Shown here: positions 25,967 through 35,239 of the stretch, piece by piece
How positions within the stretch are numbered: position 1 is the stretch's first letter
Layout: each line of letters starts with the position of its first letter
Source: Lachnospiraceae bacterium oral taxon 096
GTDB taxonomy: Bacteria; Bacillota; Clostridia; Lachnospirales; Lachnospiraceae
DNA length: 64,000 nucleotides
Reading direction: 5' to 3'
NCBI GenBank assembly: GCA_018141845.1
Contig: CP073340.1
Span: 1,017,001-1,081,000 of the forward strand
Notes under the pieces: generated by a model
The model's database searches: none
The model's input: only the letters and a program-made list of their open reading frames with translations
Told to the model about the DNA's origin: nothing
Translations under genes and position numbers: made by a program

Positions 25967-27823
25967 ATGAATTTAGAGATATTGTATACCTTGCGTGAGC
26001 GATTAAAAAATATATTGATTACAGGAACTTCTTTGCTGTCGGAAGATTTTCGATTAAAAAAGGCAGTGGAAGAGATGGCTTTGCTGGCCAAAGTGGCACC
26101 TGTATTTGCCCAGATAGATGCAATGGCAAGGGCATTGTTACAATCAGAAAGAGATGCTGGCGAAAGGGTAATGGACTTATTGGCTCTTGTCAATGCGGTG
26201 ATTGAGACGCAGGCAGATACAGCAAAGGTAGAAGAACTCAAGGAAATAGAAAGTTTTGTAGTTCCAAGGGTAGAGAGAAATTCTTACAAAATGCTTGAGC
26301 CTGTGATGACAGCCTTGACTACAAGAGGAAGTGGAAGATATGAAGTGTTGATGAATGCGAGAAAACTGACACCAGAAATTTTTATGGATTATCGCATTTT
26401 TCCAAAGTATATTCAGGGATTAGGTGATAGTTATAGTGAACTTGCCGCACAGATCAATCAGTGGATGAAGGAAGATGGAAAGGTGATGGTTGCACCGCTA
26501 AAGAGAGATTTTGATCCAAAGGGTGGGACAGAAATGCTCTCAAGACTGGATGTCATTGCAGATGTGGCCAAGGGAGAAGAAAATGATTTCTATCTTTCGA
26601 TAATCAATGCAGAGGCGAGCAAGAATATTCGCACGAGGGCGATTGAGGCACTTCGCTATCAGAAGGAAAATAAGGAACTTCTGTTAGAAATTGCTGAAAA
26701 TGGGGATAAGGCAAGCAAGGAGGCGGCACTGAAGGCTCTTTCGAGATCAAAGGGAAGTACATTAGAAAGGTTGTGGGCGGCTCTTTTAAAAAAAGGTAAG
26801 GTTTCAGTGGAAATTTTAGAGGACTATCCAAATGAAGATTGGGTTTCGGAAATTTTTGCCAACCAGCTCGACGAGGAGCATCAAAGGTTAGAAAAGGCAG
26901 AAAAGAAGGAAGACAGAGCTAAAGTATTAGCAAGTATCAATTCCATTTGGAAGGCGGCCGCAGGCAAGACAAGAAAAGCATTGGTCGAAAAGATCAAATC
27001 CAGTTTGATGATGGTCGAGGAGAGCACACAGCAAACTTATTTTATGCGAGGCATTATGTATTTTCGAACACCAGAATTAGTGGAAAAAATTCATCAACTT
27101 TTTGATGGAAAAGAGAATGCACAGGCGGTGCAAAACCTCTTTTTGCTGAGTCTAATGGAAGATGGTTGTGAGGAAGTATTTGAAAGGTTTTCGCCTTATC
27201 TCAAGGCACACAATGAGGATGTTCTTGCACCGAGTATGGGCATTTTTCATGTATTGTATCGCTGTTTTCGCTTTGCTCATTATGACGATAGCGAGGAACA
27301 TAACATGAGAGAGGAGATCTTGAAAAAGCTCGATCGCAGATGGTATCCGCTCTTGTTGGGATTTCCATGGACAAAGAAACAACAAAGTGCGGTTGTGTAT
27401 GACCCCTATTTGGATGGTGCGGGGGCAATCGAGACTTTGCTAAAGAACATCGAAGATCCAAAGAAAGATTTGGGCGAATATTACATTCCTTTTTTGATGA
27501 CAAGATTGAAGGAAAGAGTCGTTGTTCAAAGGGATATTGAAAACCTAAAGAGATGGGGATGTACAGACTTTTCTGGGGCATTTGAGGGACTAAAAAAGGC
27601 ATTGGCAAAGGGCGTAAATTGGTCAAATGCAAGGCAGTTGGTTTTTGCTCTGGAGGCTTGGAAAGCCAGCAAGCAAGAGGTGAGTGAGCTATTGCAGGAA
27701 GTGAAGACCATTGTCGAAAAACAAAAAAAATCAAGCAATGTACAGGATTTATTAAAGCTTATCTCCTATATTGAAGAAGGAATGGAGTTTGAGGATGCCT
27801 GGAAGAGAGTTTGTAGTGAATAA
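25967..27823 (+). CDS. large helical repeat protein of the MoxR-VWA module
   Basis: A 618-residue, almost wholly helical soluble protein. Segments such as IRTRAIEALRYQKENKELLLEIAE and ASKEAALKALSRSK look like HEAT-type repeats. No catalytic motif is seen. It starts 12 bases after the SWIM gene with a GAGGAGGCGG ribosome binding site and is followed 17 bases later by the MoxR ATPase. It could be a scaffold or a substrate-recognition partner, similar in place to DUF5691 or MolR-like proteins in other versions of this cluster; I cannot confirm homology. Confidence 0.6.
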   Translation: MNLEILYTLRERLKNILITGTSLLSEDFRLKKAVEEMALLAKVAPVFAQIDAMARALLQSERDAGERVMDLLALVNAVIETQADTAKVEELKEIESFVVPRVERNSYKMLEPVMTALTTRGSGRYEVLMNARKLTPEIFMDYRIFPKYIQGLGDSYSELAAQINQWMKEDGKVMVAPLKRDFDPKGGTEMLSRLDVIADVAKGEENDFYLSIINAEASKNIRTRAIEALRYQKENKELLLEIAENGDKASKEAALKALSRSKGSTLERLWAALLKKGKVSVEILEDYPNEDWVSEIFANQLDEEHQRLEKAEKKEDRAKVLASINSIWKAAAGKTRKALVEKIKSSLMMVEESTQQTYFMRGIMYFRTPELVEKIHQLFDGKENAQAVQNLFLLSLMEDGCEEVFERFSPYLKAHNEDVLAPSMGIFHVLYRCFRFAHYDDSEEHNMREEILKKLDRRWYPLLLGFPWTKKQQSAVVYDPYLDGAGAIETLLKNIEDPKKDLGEYYIPFLMTRLKERVVVQRDIENLKRWGCTDFSGAFEGLKKALAKGVNWSNARQLVFALEAWKASKQEVSELLQEVKTIVEKQKKSSNVQDLLKLISYIEEGMEFEDAWKRVCSE

Positions 27824-27840
27824 GAAGATGGAGAGAGAAG

Positions 27841-28926
27841 ATGAGTGAACAATTACAGAGACTTCCAGCGGAAGTACTATTTCAAAAAGAGATTGATGCA
27901 TTGATTGCAGCAGAAAAATATCCTGTTCCGGAGGGTTGGAAGATGTCGCCACGCTCTGTGCTGACCTATATTTTGGGCGGAGATTGTGAGGGTGTGGAAA
28001 TTACACCAAAGTATATTGGAAGCCGACGCATTGTGGAAATTGCTATTTCGACATTGGTAACAGATCGAGCACTACTTTTGATCGGTGAGCCAGGAACAGC
28101 AAAATCTTGGCTTTCTGAGCATCTTTGTGCGGCGATCAATGGCAATTCCACCTGTGTCATTCAGGGAACTGCAGGAACAACAGAAGAGCAAATTCGCTAT
28201 TCTTGGAACTATGCAATGCTGATTGCTGAAGGCCCAAGCAAAAAGGCTCTAGTCAAGAGTCCAATCTATCAGGCAATGGAAGAAGGAAAAATTGCCAGAG
28301 TGGAGGAAATTTCTCGCTGTGCTTCAGAGGTACAGGATGCGTTGATTTCGATTCTCTCAGAGAAGCGACTTTCCATTCCAGAACTTGGAGAAGATGTGGC
28401 AGCAAAGAAGGGATTTTCGATTATTGCCACAGCTAATACAAGAGATCGAGGTGTCAATGAGATGAGTGCGGCACTAAAGAGAAGATTTAATATTGTGGTG
28501 TTGCCAAGTCCAGCGACATTGGAAGAAGAGGTAAAGATTGTACATTCTCGTGTGGAGAGATTGGCAGGAAGTCTAGATCTTTCGGCAAAGGTACCTGATG
28601 AGAAAGTTTTGGAAAAAGTTTGCACCATCTTTCGAGAGCTTAGACTTGGAGAAACTTTAGATGGCAAGCAAAAGGTAAAATCGACGAGCAATGTTCTTTC
28701 TACAGCGGAGGCCATTTCTCTTTTGACCAATAGTATGTCCCTTGCAGGTAGTTTTGGAGATGGCGAAGTGACCGATGCAGATTTGGCAGCGGGATTGCAA
28801 GGAGCTATTATCAAAGAGGACAGTAAGGACAAAAAAGTCTGGGAGGAGTACCTAGAAAATATTATGAAAAAGCGTGGAAGGGCGTGGCTTGGTTTGTACA
28901 AAGAATGTAAGGCACTCAATGAATAG
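27841..28926 (+). CDS. MoxR-type AAA+ ATPase
   Basis: A 361-residue AAA+ protein of the MoxR/YehL type. Walker A is GEPGTAKS (82-89). Walker B is IARVEEISRC, with Glu155-Glu156 where most AAA+ proteins have Asp-Glu. Sensor 1 is ATANTRDRGVNEM and an arginine finger region is ALKRRF. MoxR ATPases usually act as chaperones with VWA proteins to insert cofactors or remodel complexes. The VWA partner is encoded two genes downstream. E. coli YehL has similar size and neighbours. Confidence 0.85.
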   Translation: MSEQLQRLPAEVLFQKEIDALIAAEKYPVPEGWKMSPRSVLTYILGGDCEGVEITPKYIGSRRIVEIAISTLVTDRALLLIGEPGTAKSWLSEHLCAAINGNSTCVIQGTAGTTEEQIRYSWNYAMLIAEGPSKKALVKSPIYQAMEEGKIARVEEISRCASEVQDALISILSEKRLSIPELGEDVAAKKGFSIIATANTRDRGVNEMSAALKRRFNIVVLPSPATLEEEVKIVHSRVERLAGSLDLSAKVPDEKVLEKVCTIFRELRLGETLDGKQKVKSTSNVLSTAEAISLLTNSMSLAGSFGDGEVTDADLAAGLQGAIIKEDSKDKKVWEEYLENIMKKRGRAWLGLYKECKALNE

Positions 28927-28937
28927 GAGGAGATGCG

Positions 28938-31172
28938 ATGAAAGCATTTGGAATTCGACATCTATCCCCGGCAGGAGCCTATTATGTGAGAAAATTTTTG
29001 GACTTGCATCAACCAGATATTGTATTTATTGAGGGGCCAGCAGATTTTAATCCTCTTATGGAAAGATTGACTGATAAGGAAATTCGCCCACCATTTGCCA
29101 TTATGGCCTATACCGTGGAAGCTCCTGTACAGACCATTTGTTATCCCTTTGCACAGTATTCACCAGAATATCAAGCAATACTTTGGGCAAGGGAGAATCA
29201 AAAGGAATGTCGCTTTTTTGATTTGCCATCAAATTATGTCTTGGCACTTCCAGATAGGGGAAGAGATGAAAAAGAGGTCAAAGAAAAGATTTCTCTGTAT
29301 GAAAGAATTGCGAGTCAGAGCGAGGATGGCGATATCGAATATTTTTGGGAGAGAAATATTGAACAGGCAAAGAGTGTACAAGGCTATATGATGGGCAGTA
29401 GAACATTTGGAGAGAAACTTCGGGAAAATACGCCAGTTACCAGCTTTGATATGGTTCGTGATCTCTTGCGCGAGCGATTTATGAAGAGAAAGATCAATGA
29501 CTGTATTGCATCAGGGGTGCCAGAAGAAAAGATTGTTGCGATTACAGGAGCATTTCATACCGTTGGTATTGAAGATAGAGAAGATGAAATGAGGGATGAA
29601 GATCTAGAATCTCTGCCAAGTGTAGAGACAAAGGTGACCTTGATGCCTTATTCCTATTATCGCTTGAGCAAGTACTCCGGTTATGGTGCGGGAAATGCAG
29701 CTCCTGCCTACTACGAACTTTTGTGGGAGGGACTAAATCGGGAAGATGTCACATTTCATGAGCAGATGTATTTGACAAAACTTGCAAACTATATGCGTCT
29801 TCATGGGGGAATCGTCTCATCTGCTCAAGTTATTGAATCCGTTCGTCTAGCCAGGGAATTGGCAAGACTTCGTGGTGGAGAGATTCCAACATTGACGGAT
29901 TTAAAGGATGCAAGTGTTACCTGTATGGGAGAGGGAAAATTTGGTGAGATGGCCATGGGATTTGCAGAGGCTGATATTGGAACGAAAATTGGGTCCATAC
30001 CAGAGGGAGTCTCCCAGACATCCATTCAAAATGATTTTTATCGCCAGTTAAAGCAATTAAAGCTTGAAAAATATAAAGATTCTGTGACACAGCAATTAAA
30101 ACTTGATTTGAGAGAAAATTTGCGGGTAAAAACAAAGGAAAGTGCCTTCTTGGATCTCAATCGCTCCTTTTTTTTGCACAGGCTTTGTGTGCTTGGCATT
30201 GATTTTGCACAAAATCAACGAAGAAATCAAGAAGGAGCGACATGGGCAGAGGATTGGTTGCTTTTGTGGAGTGTAGAGGCAGAGATTCAAATTGTAGAGA
30301 GCATATTAAAGGGCGATACCATCAAACAGGCCGTCAGCTATACTCTTGTGGAGAGGATGAAAAATGCTCACACGATGGCAGAGCTTTCTCAAGTGATGGA
30401 AGATGCCTTTTATTGTGGGATGCCGGAAATTTTACAAAATGCAATGAGGGAAATTGACAATCAAACGGCTGGGGCAATTGCCATTCACGATATTGCCATC
30501 ACCAGTAAAAAGCTTTCGGATATGCTTTTGTATGGAGATATTCGGAAACTCAATCGAGAGCCGATTGTTCCTGTGCTCATCAAGCTTTGTCTTCGTGCAT
30601 CACTTACTATTGTGAGTGAGGCATTTTGTGATGATGCGGCAGCACAGATTTTATGTGAGGACATTCAAATATTACACAATGTATTTCTTGCCAATGAAAT
30701 GCTTGACTATGAACTTTGGATGCGGGCAATGATGGAACTGGCAAGAAGAGATGATGTCAATACTAGAGTTTCGGGAATATGTATGTCCATCCTTCTTGAT
30801 TGTAAGAGAATTGATGCCAATGAGCTTGGAAATGAGCTTTCCAAGCGACTTTCTAGGGGAATGCCTGCAGATCTTGGAGCAGGGTGGTTTTCTGGATTGT
30901 CTATGCGAAATCACTATGCCCTGATTGCGAGACTTTCGATTTGGGAGGCTTTGAGTGACTATCTAGATACCTTGGATGATGAGGAATTTAAGCGTTCTCT
31001 CCTATTTTTGCGGCGAGCATTTGCCGAGTATGATCCAAAAGAAAAGGATATGATTGCAGAGAATTTGGGAGAAATTTGGGGAGTGAATAAGGAAGAGGCT
31101 AGTGAAATTGTGAACACACCGATTACCAGTGAAGATGTTGACTTGGGCGATTTTAGTTTTGATGACTTTTAG
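28938..31172 (+). CDS. DUF5682 family protein (TraB/TIKI-like N-terminus)
   Basis: A 744-residue soluble protein. The N-terminus AFGIRHLSPAGAYYVRKFL and IEGPADFNPLM, with AITGAFHTVGI about 200 residues later, matches DUF5682 (E. coli YehM, similar length). The spacing of the Arg-His, Glu-Gly-Pro and Gly-x-x-His motifs resembles the TraB/TIKI/ChaN fold, whose members include metalloproteases and heme-binding proteins. A hydrolase role is therefore possible but unproven. The rest is helical. It lies between the MoxR and VWA genes. Confidence 0.78.
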   Translation: MKAFGIRHLSPAGAYYVRKFLDLHQPDIVFIEGPADFNPLMERLTDKEIRPPFAIMAYTVEAPVQTICYPFAQYSPEYQAILWARENQKECRFFDLPSNYVLALPDRGRDEKEVKEKISLYERIASQSEDGDIEYFWERNIEQAKSVQGYMMGSRTFGEKLRENTPVTSFDMVRDLLRERFMKRKINDCIASGVPEEKIVAITGAFHTVGIEDREDEMRDEDLESLPSVETKVTLMPYSYYRLSKYSGYGAGNAAPAYYELLWEGLNREDVTFHEQMYLTKLANYMRLHGGIVSSAQVIESVRLARELARLRGGEIPTLTDLKDASVTCMGEGKFGEMAMGFAEADIGTKIGSIPEGVSQTSIQNDFYRQLKQLKLEKYKDSVTQQLKLDLRENLRVKTKESAFLDLNRSFFLHRLCVLGIDFAQNQRRNQEGATWAEDWLLLWSVEAEIQIVESILKGDTIKQAVSYTLVERMKNAHTMAELSQVMEDAFYCGMPEILQNAMREIDNQTAGAIAIHDIAITSKKLSDMLLYGDIRKLNREPIVPVLIKLCLRASLTIVSEAFCDDAAAQILCEDIQILHNVFLANEMLDYELWMRAMMELARRDDVNTRVSGICMSILLDCKRIDANELGNELSKRLSRGMPADLGAGWFSGLSMRNHYALIARLSIWEALSDYLDTLDDEEFKRSLLFLRRAFAEYDPKEKDMIAENLGEIWGVNKEEASEIVNTPITSEDVDLGDFSFDDF

Positions 31173-31183
31173 GGAGTAGTGGA

Positions 31184-32350
31184 GTGAATACAGAAGAGAG
31201 ATTAAAGCGCTGGCGTTTGATTCTTGGCGCACAGACACAGGAAAGATTTGAGCACATGGGTGGGCAGGCTCTTTCAAAGGAAGAGGAAATGATGGATCAT
31301 GCCCTTGCAGCCATCTATAATAGCGATGGGAAATTCCAAGGTGGTGGAAGAGGGGCATCAAATCCACAAATTAGTCGTTGGCTTGGTGATGTTCGTTCTC
31401 TATTTTCAAAGGATTTAGTCAAGATTATTCAAGCGGATGCGATGGAAAGATGTGGATTGAAGCAATTGATTTTTGAGCCGGAGTTACTAGAAAATATTGA
31501 ACCCGACATTCATATGGCGAGCACAATTTTAACACTCAAGGATCAAATCCCAAAGCAAAGCAAGGAAAGTGCAAGGGCATTTATTCAAAAAATTGTAGAA
31601 CAAATCAATCGATTGTTAGAGTCAGATATTCGCCGTGCGGTGACCGCTGCACTCAATCGAAAGGCCCATTCTCCCATTCCATCGGCCTCAGCTCTTGATT
31701 TTCAGACAACAATACGAAAGGGAATTAAGGACTATAATCCAAAGCTTGAAAAGATTATTCCACAAAAGTATTATTTCTTTGAGCGAAGTGCAAAGACGGC
31801 ATCGAGTAAATATACGGTGATCTTAGACATTGATCAAAGTGGTTCGATGGGAGATTCGGTGATTTATTCTTCTATTATGAGTTGTATTTTGGCAAGCATG
31901 AGTGCCATTAAGACAAGAGTGGTTGCCTTTGATACAGAAGTTGTGGACCTGACCGAAAAATCAGACGATCCCATTGACCTTTTATTTGGGTTTACTTTGG
32001 GAGGGGGTACAGATATTGAAAAGTCTATTCGCTATTGTACCCAGTATATAGAAAACCCAAAAAAGACCATATTTTTCTTGATTTCTGACCTAGAAGAGGG
32101 CGGAAATCGTGCAGGAATGTTAAGAAAACTTTCGGCGATGAAAGAAGATGGCGTGACTGTAATTGTCCTTCTGGCTGTCTCTGATGAGGGAAAGCCACAT
32201 TATGATGTCAATATGGCACAAAAAATTGCAGCAAGGGGGATTCCTTGTTTTGCCTGCAATCCAAAGAGATTACCAGAGTTATTAGAAAAAGCATTAAAGA
32301 ATGAGGATTTAGCGGGATTTTCAGATGAAAATATGTCCGCTATGAAATAG
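31184..32350 (+). CDS. VWA domain protein of the MoxR module
   Basis: A 388-residue protein starting at GTG. The N-terminal half is helical. The C-terminal von Willebrand A domain has an intact MIDAS: DQSGS (Asp217, Ser219, Ser221) and a downstream Thr in GGGTDIEKS. VWA proteins bind partners through a metal ion and are typical co-factors of MoxR ATPases. Size and position match YehP of E. coli. It ends the five-gene module; the HD gene starts directly after its stop. Confidence 0.85.
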   Translation: MNTEERLKRWRLILGAQTQERFEHMGGQALSKEEEMMDHALAAIYNSDGKFQGGGRGASNPQISRWLGDVRSLFSKDLVKIIQADAMERCGLKQLIFEPELLENIEPDIHMASTILTLKDQIPKQSKESARAFIQKIVEQINRLLESDIRRAVTAALNRKAHSPIPSASALDFQTTIRKGIKDYNPKLEKIIPQKYYFFERSAKTASSKYTVILDIDQSGSMGDSVIYSSIMSCILASMSAIKTRVVAFDTEVVDLTEKSDDPIDLLFGFTLGGGTDIEKSIRYCTQYIENPKKTIFFLISDLEEGGNRAGMLRKLSAMKEDGVTVIVLLAVSDEGKPHYDVNMAQKIAARGIPCFACNPKRLPELLEKALKNEDLAGFSDENMSAMK

Positions 32351-32351
32351 G

Positions 32352-33110
32352 ATGATGGATAGAGAATATATAAAGAGAGCATTTAAGAGCTATACCGATG
32401 CATATGACAGCAGTGATCCCAAAGTAAAATTAAAGATTGATCATACCTATCGAGTGGCTGACCTTGCGGATAAAATTGCAAGGAGTATTGGACTAGATGA
32501 GGAGGATGTCGATCTTGCATGGCTGCTTGGAATTCTTCATGATATTGGAAGATTTGAACAATTGAGTCGATATCACACCTTCAATGATCGACGCTCAGTT
32601 GACCATGCAAAACTCAGTGCGGATTTATTACATGAGGGGCTGGGAGATATTTTTGTACCCAAGGATGTTGATTACAACCTTGTGGAAAAGGCTGTTCGCT
32701 TGCATAATGTCTTGGAATTACCAAAAGATTTGACCAAGAGAGAAAAGATGTTTTGTGATATTCTTCGAGATGCAGATAAAATTGATATTTTGCGAGTCAA
32801 TTGTGAGACACCGAGAGAACAAATTTATGATCTGCCTCCAGAAAGATTTGCCAATGATCAAGTTAGTGATTTGGTCATGCAGGACATTCTTTCCAAAAGA
32901 AGTGTCAATCGCCAGAATGCCAAGACAGCAGTAGATCCGATTGTTGGACAAATTTCCTTTATCTTTGGTCTTGTCTACCCATGGAGTGTAGAAGAGATGA
33001 AGCGACAGGGATATCTTGATCAAATGTTACATTTTGAGAGTCAAAATGAGAAGACGAGAGCAGACTTTGCACAAATCCAAGAAATAGTTAATAATTTTGA
33101 GGTAAAATAA
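32352..33110 (+). CDS. HD domain phosphohydrolase
   Basis: A 252-residue protein with HD-domain residues: His in KIDHTYRVADLA, the HD pair in ILHDIGRFEQ, His in AVRLHNVLELP and Asp in DILRDADKIDIL. HD proteins are metal-dependent phosphohydrolases, often acting on nucleotides. The substrate is unknown. It begins one base after the VWA stop and ends one base before the next gene, so it is probably transcribed with the MoxR module. ATG 32352 and ATG 32355 are both possible starts. Confidence 0.85.
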   Translation: MMDREYIKRAFKSYTDAYDSSDPKVKLKIDHTYRVADLADKIARSIGLDEEDVDLAWLLGILHDIGRFEQLSRYHTFNDRRSVDHAKLSADLLHEGLGDIFVPKDVDYNLVEKAVRLHNVLELPKDLTKREKMFCDILRDADKIDILRVNCETPREQIYDLPPERFANDQVSDLVMQDILSKRSVNRQNAKTAVDPIVGQISFIFGLVYPWSVEEMKRQGYLDQMLHFESQNEKTRADFAQIQEIVNNFEVK

Positions 33111-33111
33111 C

Positions 33112-33594
33112 ATGAGAAGAGAAGACAGAAGAATTACAGAAGACAATGAGATTGTGGATATTTTGCACAGTGCAGAGATTGTGCATCTGGGATTGATGGA
33201 TGAGGGGTATCCCTATATTGTGCCATTGCACTACGGATTTATTTACGAAGATGGAAAGTTAACCTTATATATGCACGGTGCAGTGGAGGGGAAAAAATTA
33301 GATTTGATTCGCAGTAATGAAAATGCCTTCATTGAAATTGATAACAACAATGGAATTGTCTCAGGTGGAGAAATTCCTTGTCGCTATGGAGCAGCTTATG
33401 CAAGTATTATGGCCAAAGGAAAGGCAGAGATTGTTGAGAATGTGGAAGAAAAGATCAAGGGACTTGAACTTTTAATGAGCAATCAGACACATCGAAATTT
33501 TGAAATCACACCGATGATGACAAGATCTGTGAGCGTGATTAAGTTTTCAGCAGAAGAAATGAGTGCCAAGGCAAGAAAAGTAGCTGCAAAGTAG
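33112..33594 (+). CDS. pyridoxamine 5'-phosphate oxidase-like flavin-binding protein (NimA-like)
   Basis: A 160-residue split-barrel protein: AEIVHLGLMDEGYPYIVPLHYGF at the N-terminus and HGAVEGKKLDLIRSN in the middle are typical of the NimA-type PNPOx-like family. These bind FMN or similar cofactors. Some members reduce nitroimidazoles; most are of unknown function, so resistance should not be assumed. It starts one base after the HD gene. Confidence 0.82.
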   Translation: MRREDRRITEDNEIVDILHSAEIVHLGLMDEGYPYIVPLHYGFIYEDGKLTLYMHGAVEGKKLDLIRSNENAFIEIDNNNGIVSGGEIPCRYGAAYASIMAKGKAEIVENVEEKIKGLELLMSNQTHRNFEITPMMTRSVSVIKFSAEEMSAKARKVAAK

Positions 33595-33635
33595 CGTAAT
33601 ACGAAAGATTTTGTATAGTTTCTGTTGTGATAAAA

Positions 33636-33657
33636 ATAGATAGGTAGATAGGTAGAT
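33636..33657 (+). repeat. short tandem repeat upstream of the TerD gene
   Basis: About two and a half copies of an eight-base unit (TAGATAGG-like) lie 19 bases before the TerD start, just ahead of its ribosome binding site. Slippage could change spacing; with so few copies this is speculative. Confidence 0.5.
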
Positions 33658-33675
33658 TGAGAAAGAGAGGTGGAT

Positions 33676-34446
33676 ATGAGTACCTTTGTAATGAATGTTA
33701 CAAAACCAATGAGTGCAAGTGACATAGAAAGCTTGAATCAAACAAAGGGCATTGTATTGGACAGTGAAAATGTAGAGATTTTGAATACTTTGTATTACAA
33801 GAAAAAAGATACTACAGCCCCAAATAATTGTGCTAAAGGTGTAGAGCAGAAAAATGTAGGAACAAATACACCTTCGTCTGTAATACAGATCACAAGTTTG
33901 ACAAGGAAGGTTACAAAGGGGCAGAAAGTTCCACTGAACTTTAGTTCAAAAAAGCTAAGAGTAAACTTTGGGTGGAATGTGAACAATCCTGCCTGTGATG
34001 TGGATGTATCTGCATTTTTGCTTTCGGAGAGTGAAAAAGTGGTGGGCGATGACTATTTTGTATTTTATGGTCAAGAAAGTAGTCCTGAAAAAAGTGTATT
34101 GTTTAAAAAGGCAGAGACCACAAATGTATTGGAAGTATTTGATATAGATACGGCGACTCTAAATCCGTCAGTGGTTAAGATCGTTTTTGTCATGACGATC
34201 AATCATGCACTGGAAAATGCATTGAACTTTCGTATGCTAAAGGATGCCTACATTCAGATAGTGGATCCAGTCAACAGTACAGAGTTGGTCTCATTTTTGG
34301 TAGAGGAATATTACGACAATATCAACTCCATGATGATGGGCGAGATCTATTTACATAATGGTGCATGGAAGTTTAATGCCATAGGCAATGGGGTGAATAG
34401 AGACCTTGCTGGTCTTTGTGAATTTTATGGAGTACAGGTCGTATAG
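33676..34446 (+). CDS. TerD family protein
   Basis: A 256-residue protein. Residues from about 66 on form a TerD domain: VNFGWNVN, CDVDVSAFLL and DDYFVFYGQESSPEKSVLF with Ca2+-binding-type Asp residues, and a C-terminal EIYLHNGAWKFNAIGNG. The first 65 residues are an unassigned extension. TerD proteins belong to tellurite and general chemical-stress systems and bind calcium. The ATG at 33676 follows GAAAGAGAGG; a GTG at 33670 overlaps that site. An AIM24 gene follows nine bases later. Confidence 0.85.
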   Translation: MSTFVMNVTKPMSASDIESLNQTKGIVLDSENVEILNTLYYKKKDTTAPNNCAKGVEQKNVGTNTPSSVIQITSLTRKVTKGQKVPLNFSSKKLRVNFGWNVNNPACDVDVSAFLLSESEKVVGDDYFVFYGQESSPEKSVLFKKAETTNVLEVFDIDTATLNPSVVKIVFVMTINHALENALNFRMLKDAYIQIVDPVNSTELVSFLVEEYYDNINSMMMGEIYLHNGAWKFNAIGNGVNRDLAGLCEFYGVQVV

Positions 34447-34455
34447 GGAGGAAGT

Positions 34456-35139
34456 ATGCTGACATTTGAAGTTATTAACGAGTTGACGCTTAAGGTTACC
34501 TGTGAGGGGAAGGACACATTGATTACAAAGATGGGTGCTTTTATCGCAGGTGAAAATGACGGAGCAAAGAACTATTCTTTTGAGAAGATGCTACTTGGAC
34601 CAGGAGGGAGTATAGGTCAGGCGGTATTTGGACAGCTGGTAAGAAAAGTTGCAGGTGAGAATATACCTCTTATGAAGGTGAATCTACACGGCAATTCTAC
34701 CACATATTATGCTTGTTATGGACAACATGTCGTTGTATATAAGCTCGCTATCGGCGAGACGGTATCTGTGGAGTCGGGAAATATTTTGGCATTTACCAAT
34801 GACTGTGATTACTCTGTCAGATTTTTGGGAATAGGTGTGCTGTCACAAAAAGGCCTTGCCACAACAACACTTGTAGGAAGGGGAGATGATGCCTATGTGG
34901 CCTTATTGTCCGTTGGCAATCCACTGGTTTTATCCAATGTAAAGTCAATGAATAATATTGCAGTAGACCCAGATGCCGTAATAGGTTGGTTTAGTAAGAA
35001 TGGTATGGGTGATCCACAGATAAAAGCAAATGTATCATGGAAGACTTTTATAGGACAGACATCAGGAGAGTCTTATACTTTTGAGTGGAGTGGAAATGAT
35101 CAAGTGACCGTGCTGATGCAGCCGTGTGAAAGAAGATAA
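34456..35139 (+). CDS. AIM24/TIGR00266-like protein
   Basis: A 227-residue protein of beta-rich AIM24 type (LITKMGAFIAGEND, LHGNSTTYYACYGQHVVVYKL, AFTNDCDYSVRFLG). Bacterial members are often encoded with TerD proteins and are suggested to take part in stress or membrane processes; the biochemical role is unknown. It follows terD by nine bases with a GGGAGGAAG ribosome binding site. A second, diverged AIM24 gene is at 54268. Confidence 0.75.
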   Translation: MLTFEVINELTLKVTCEGKDTLITKMGAFIAGENDGAKNYSFEKMLLGPGGSIGQAVFGQLVRKVAGENIPLMKVNLHGNSTTYYACYGQHVVVYKLAIGETVSVESGNILAFTNDCDYSVRFLGIGVLSQKGLATTTLVGRGDDAYVALLSVGNPLVLSNVKSMNNIAVDPDAVIGWFSKNGMGDPQIKANVSWKTFIGQTSGESYTFEWSGNDQVTVLMQPCERR

Positions 35140-35177
35140 GTTTCAGGTTACTCTGTGTTTATAGATTTTGATCAAAT

Positions 35178-35221
35178 AAAAAGCTGTGGCGAAGGGATCA
35201 ACCCCTCGCCACAGCTTTTTT
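35178..35221. terminator. bidirectional terminator between AIM24 and hsp20
   Basis: A perfect 15-bp stem, AAAAAGCTGTGGCGA (35178-35192) with TCGCCACAGCTTTTT (35206-35220), serves both convergent genes. Confidence 0.95.
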
Positions 35222-35239
35222 GGTTTATTGATGTCTATC

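Noticed and set aside
25967..27823. Firm assignment of the repeat protein to DUF5691
   Set aside because: The position fits but I could not recognise family motifs in the sequence.
33112..33594. Naming the PNPOx-like gene a nitroimidazole resistance gene
   Set aside because: The family is broad and most members have no link to resistance.
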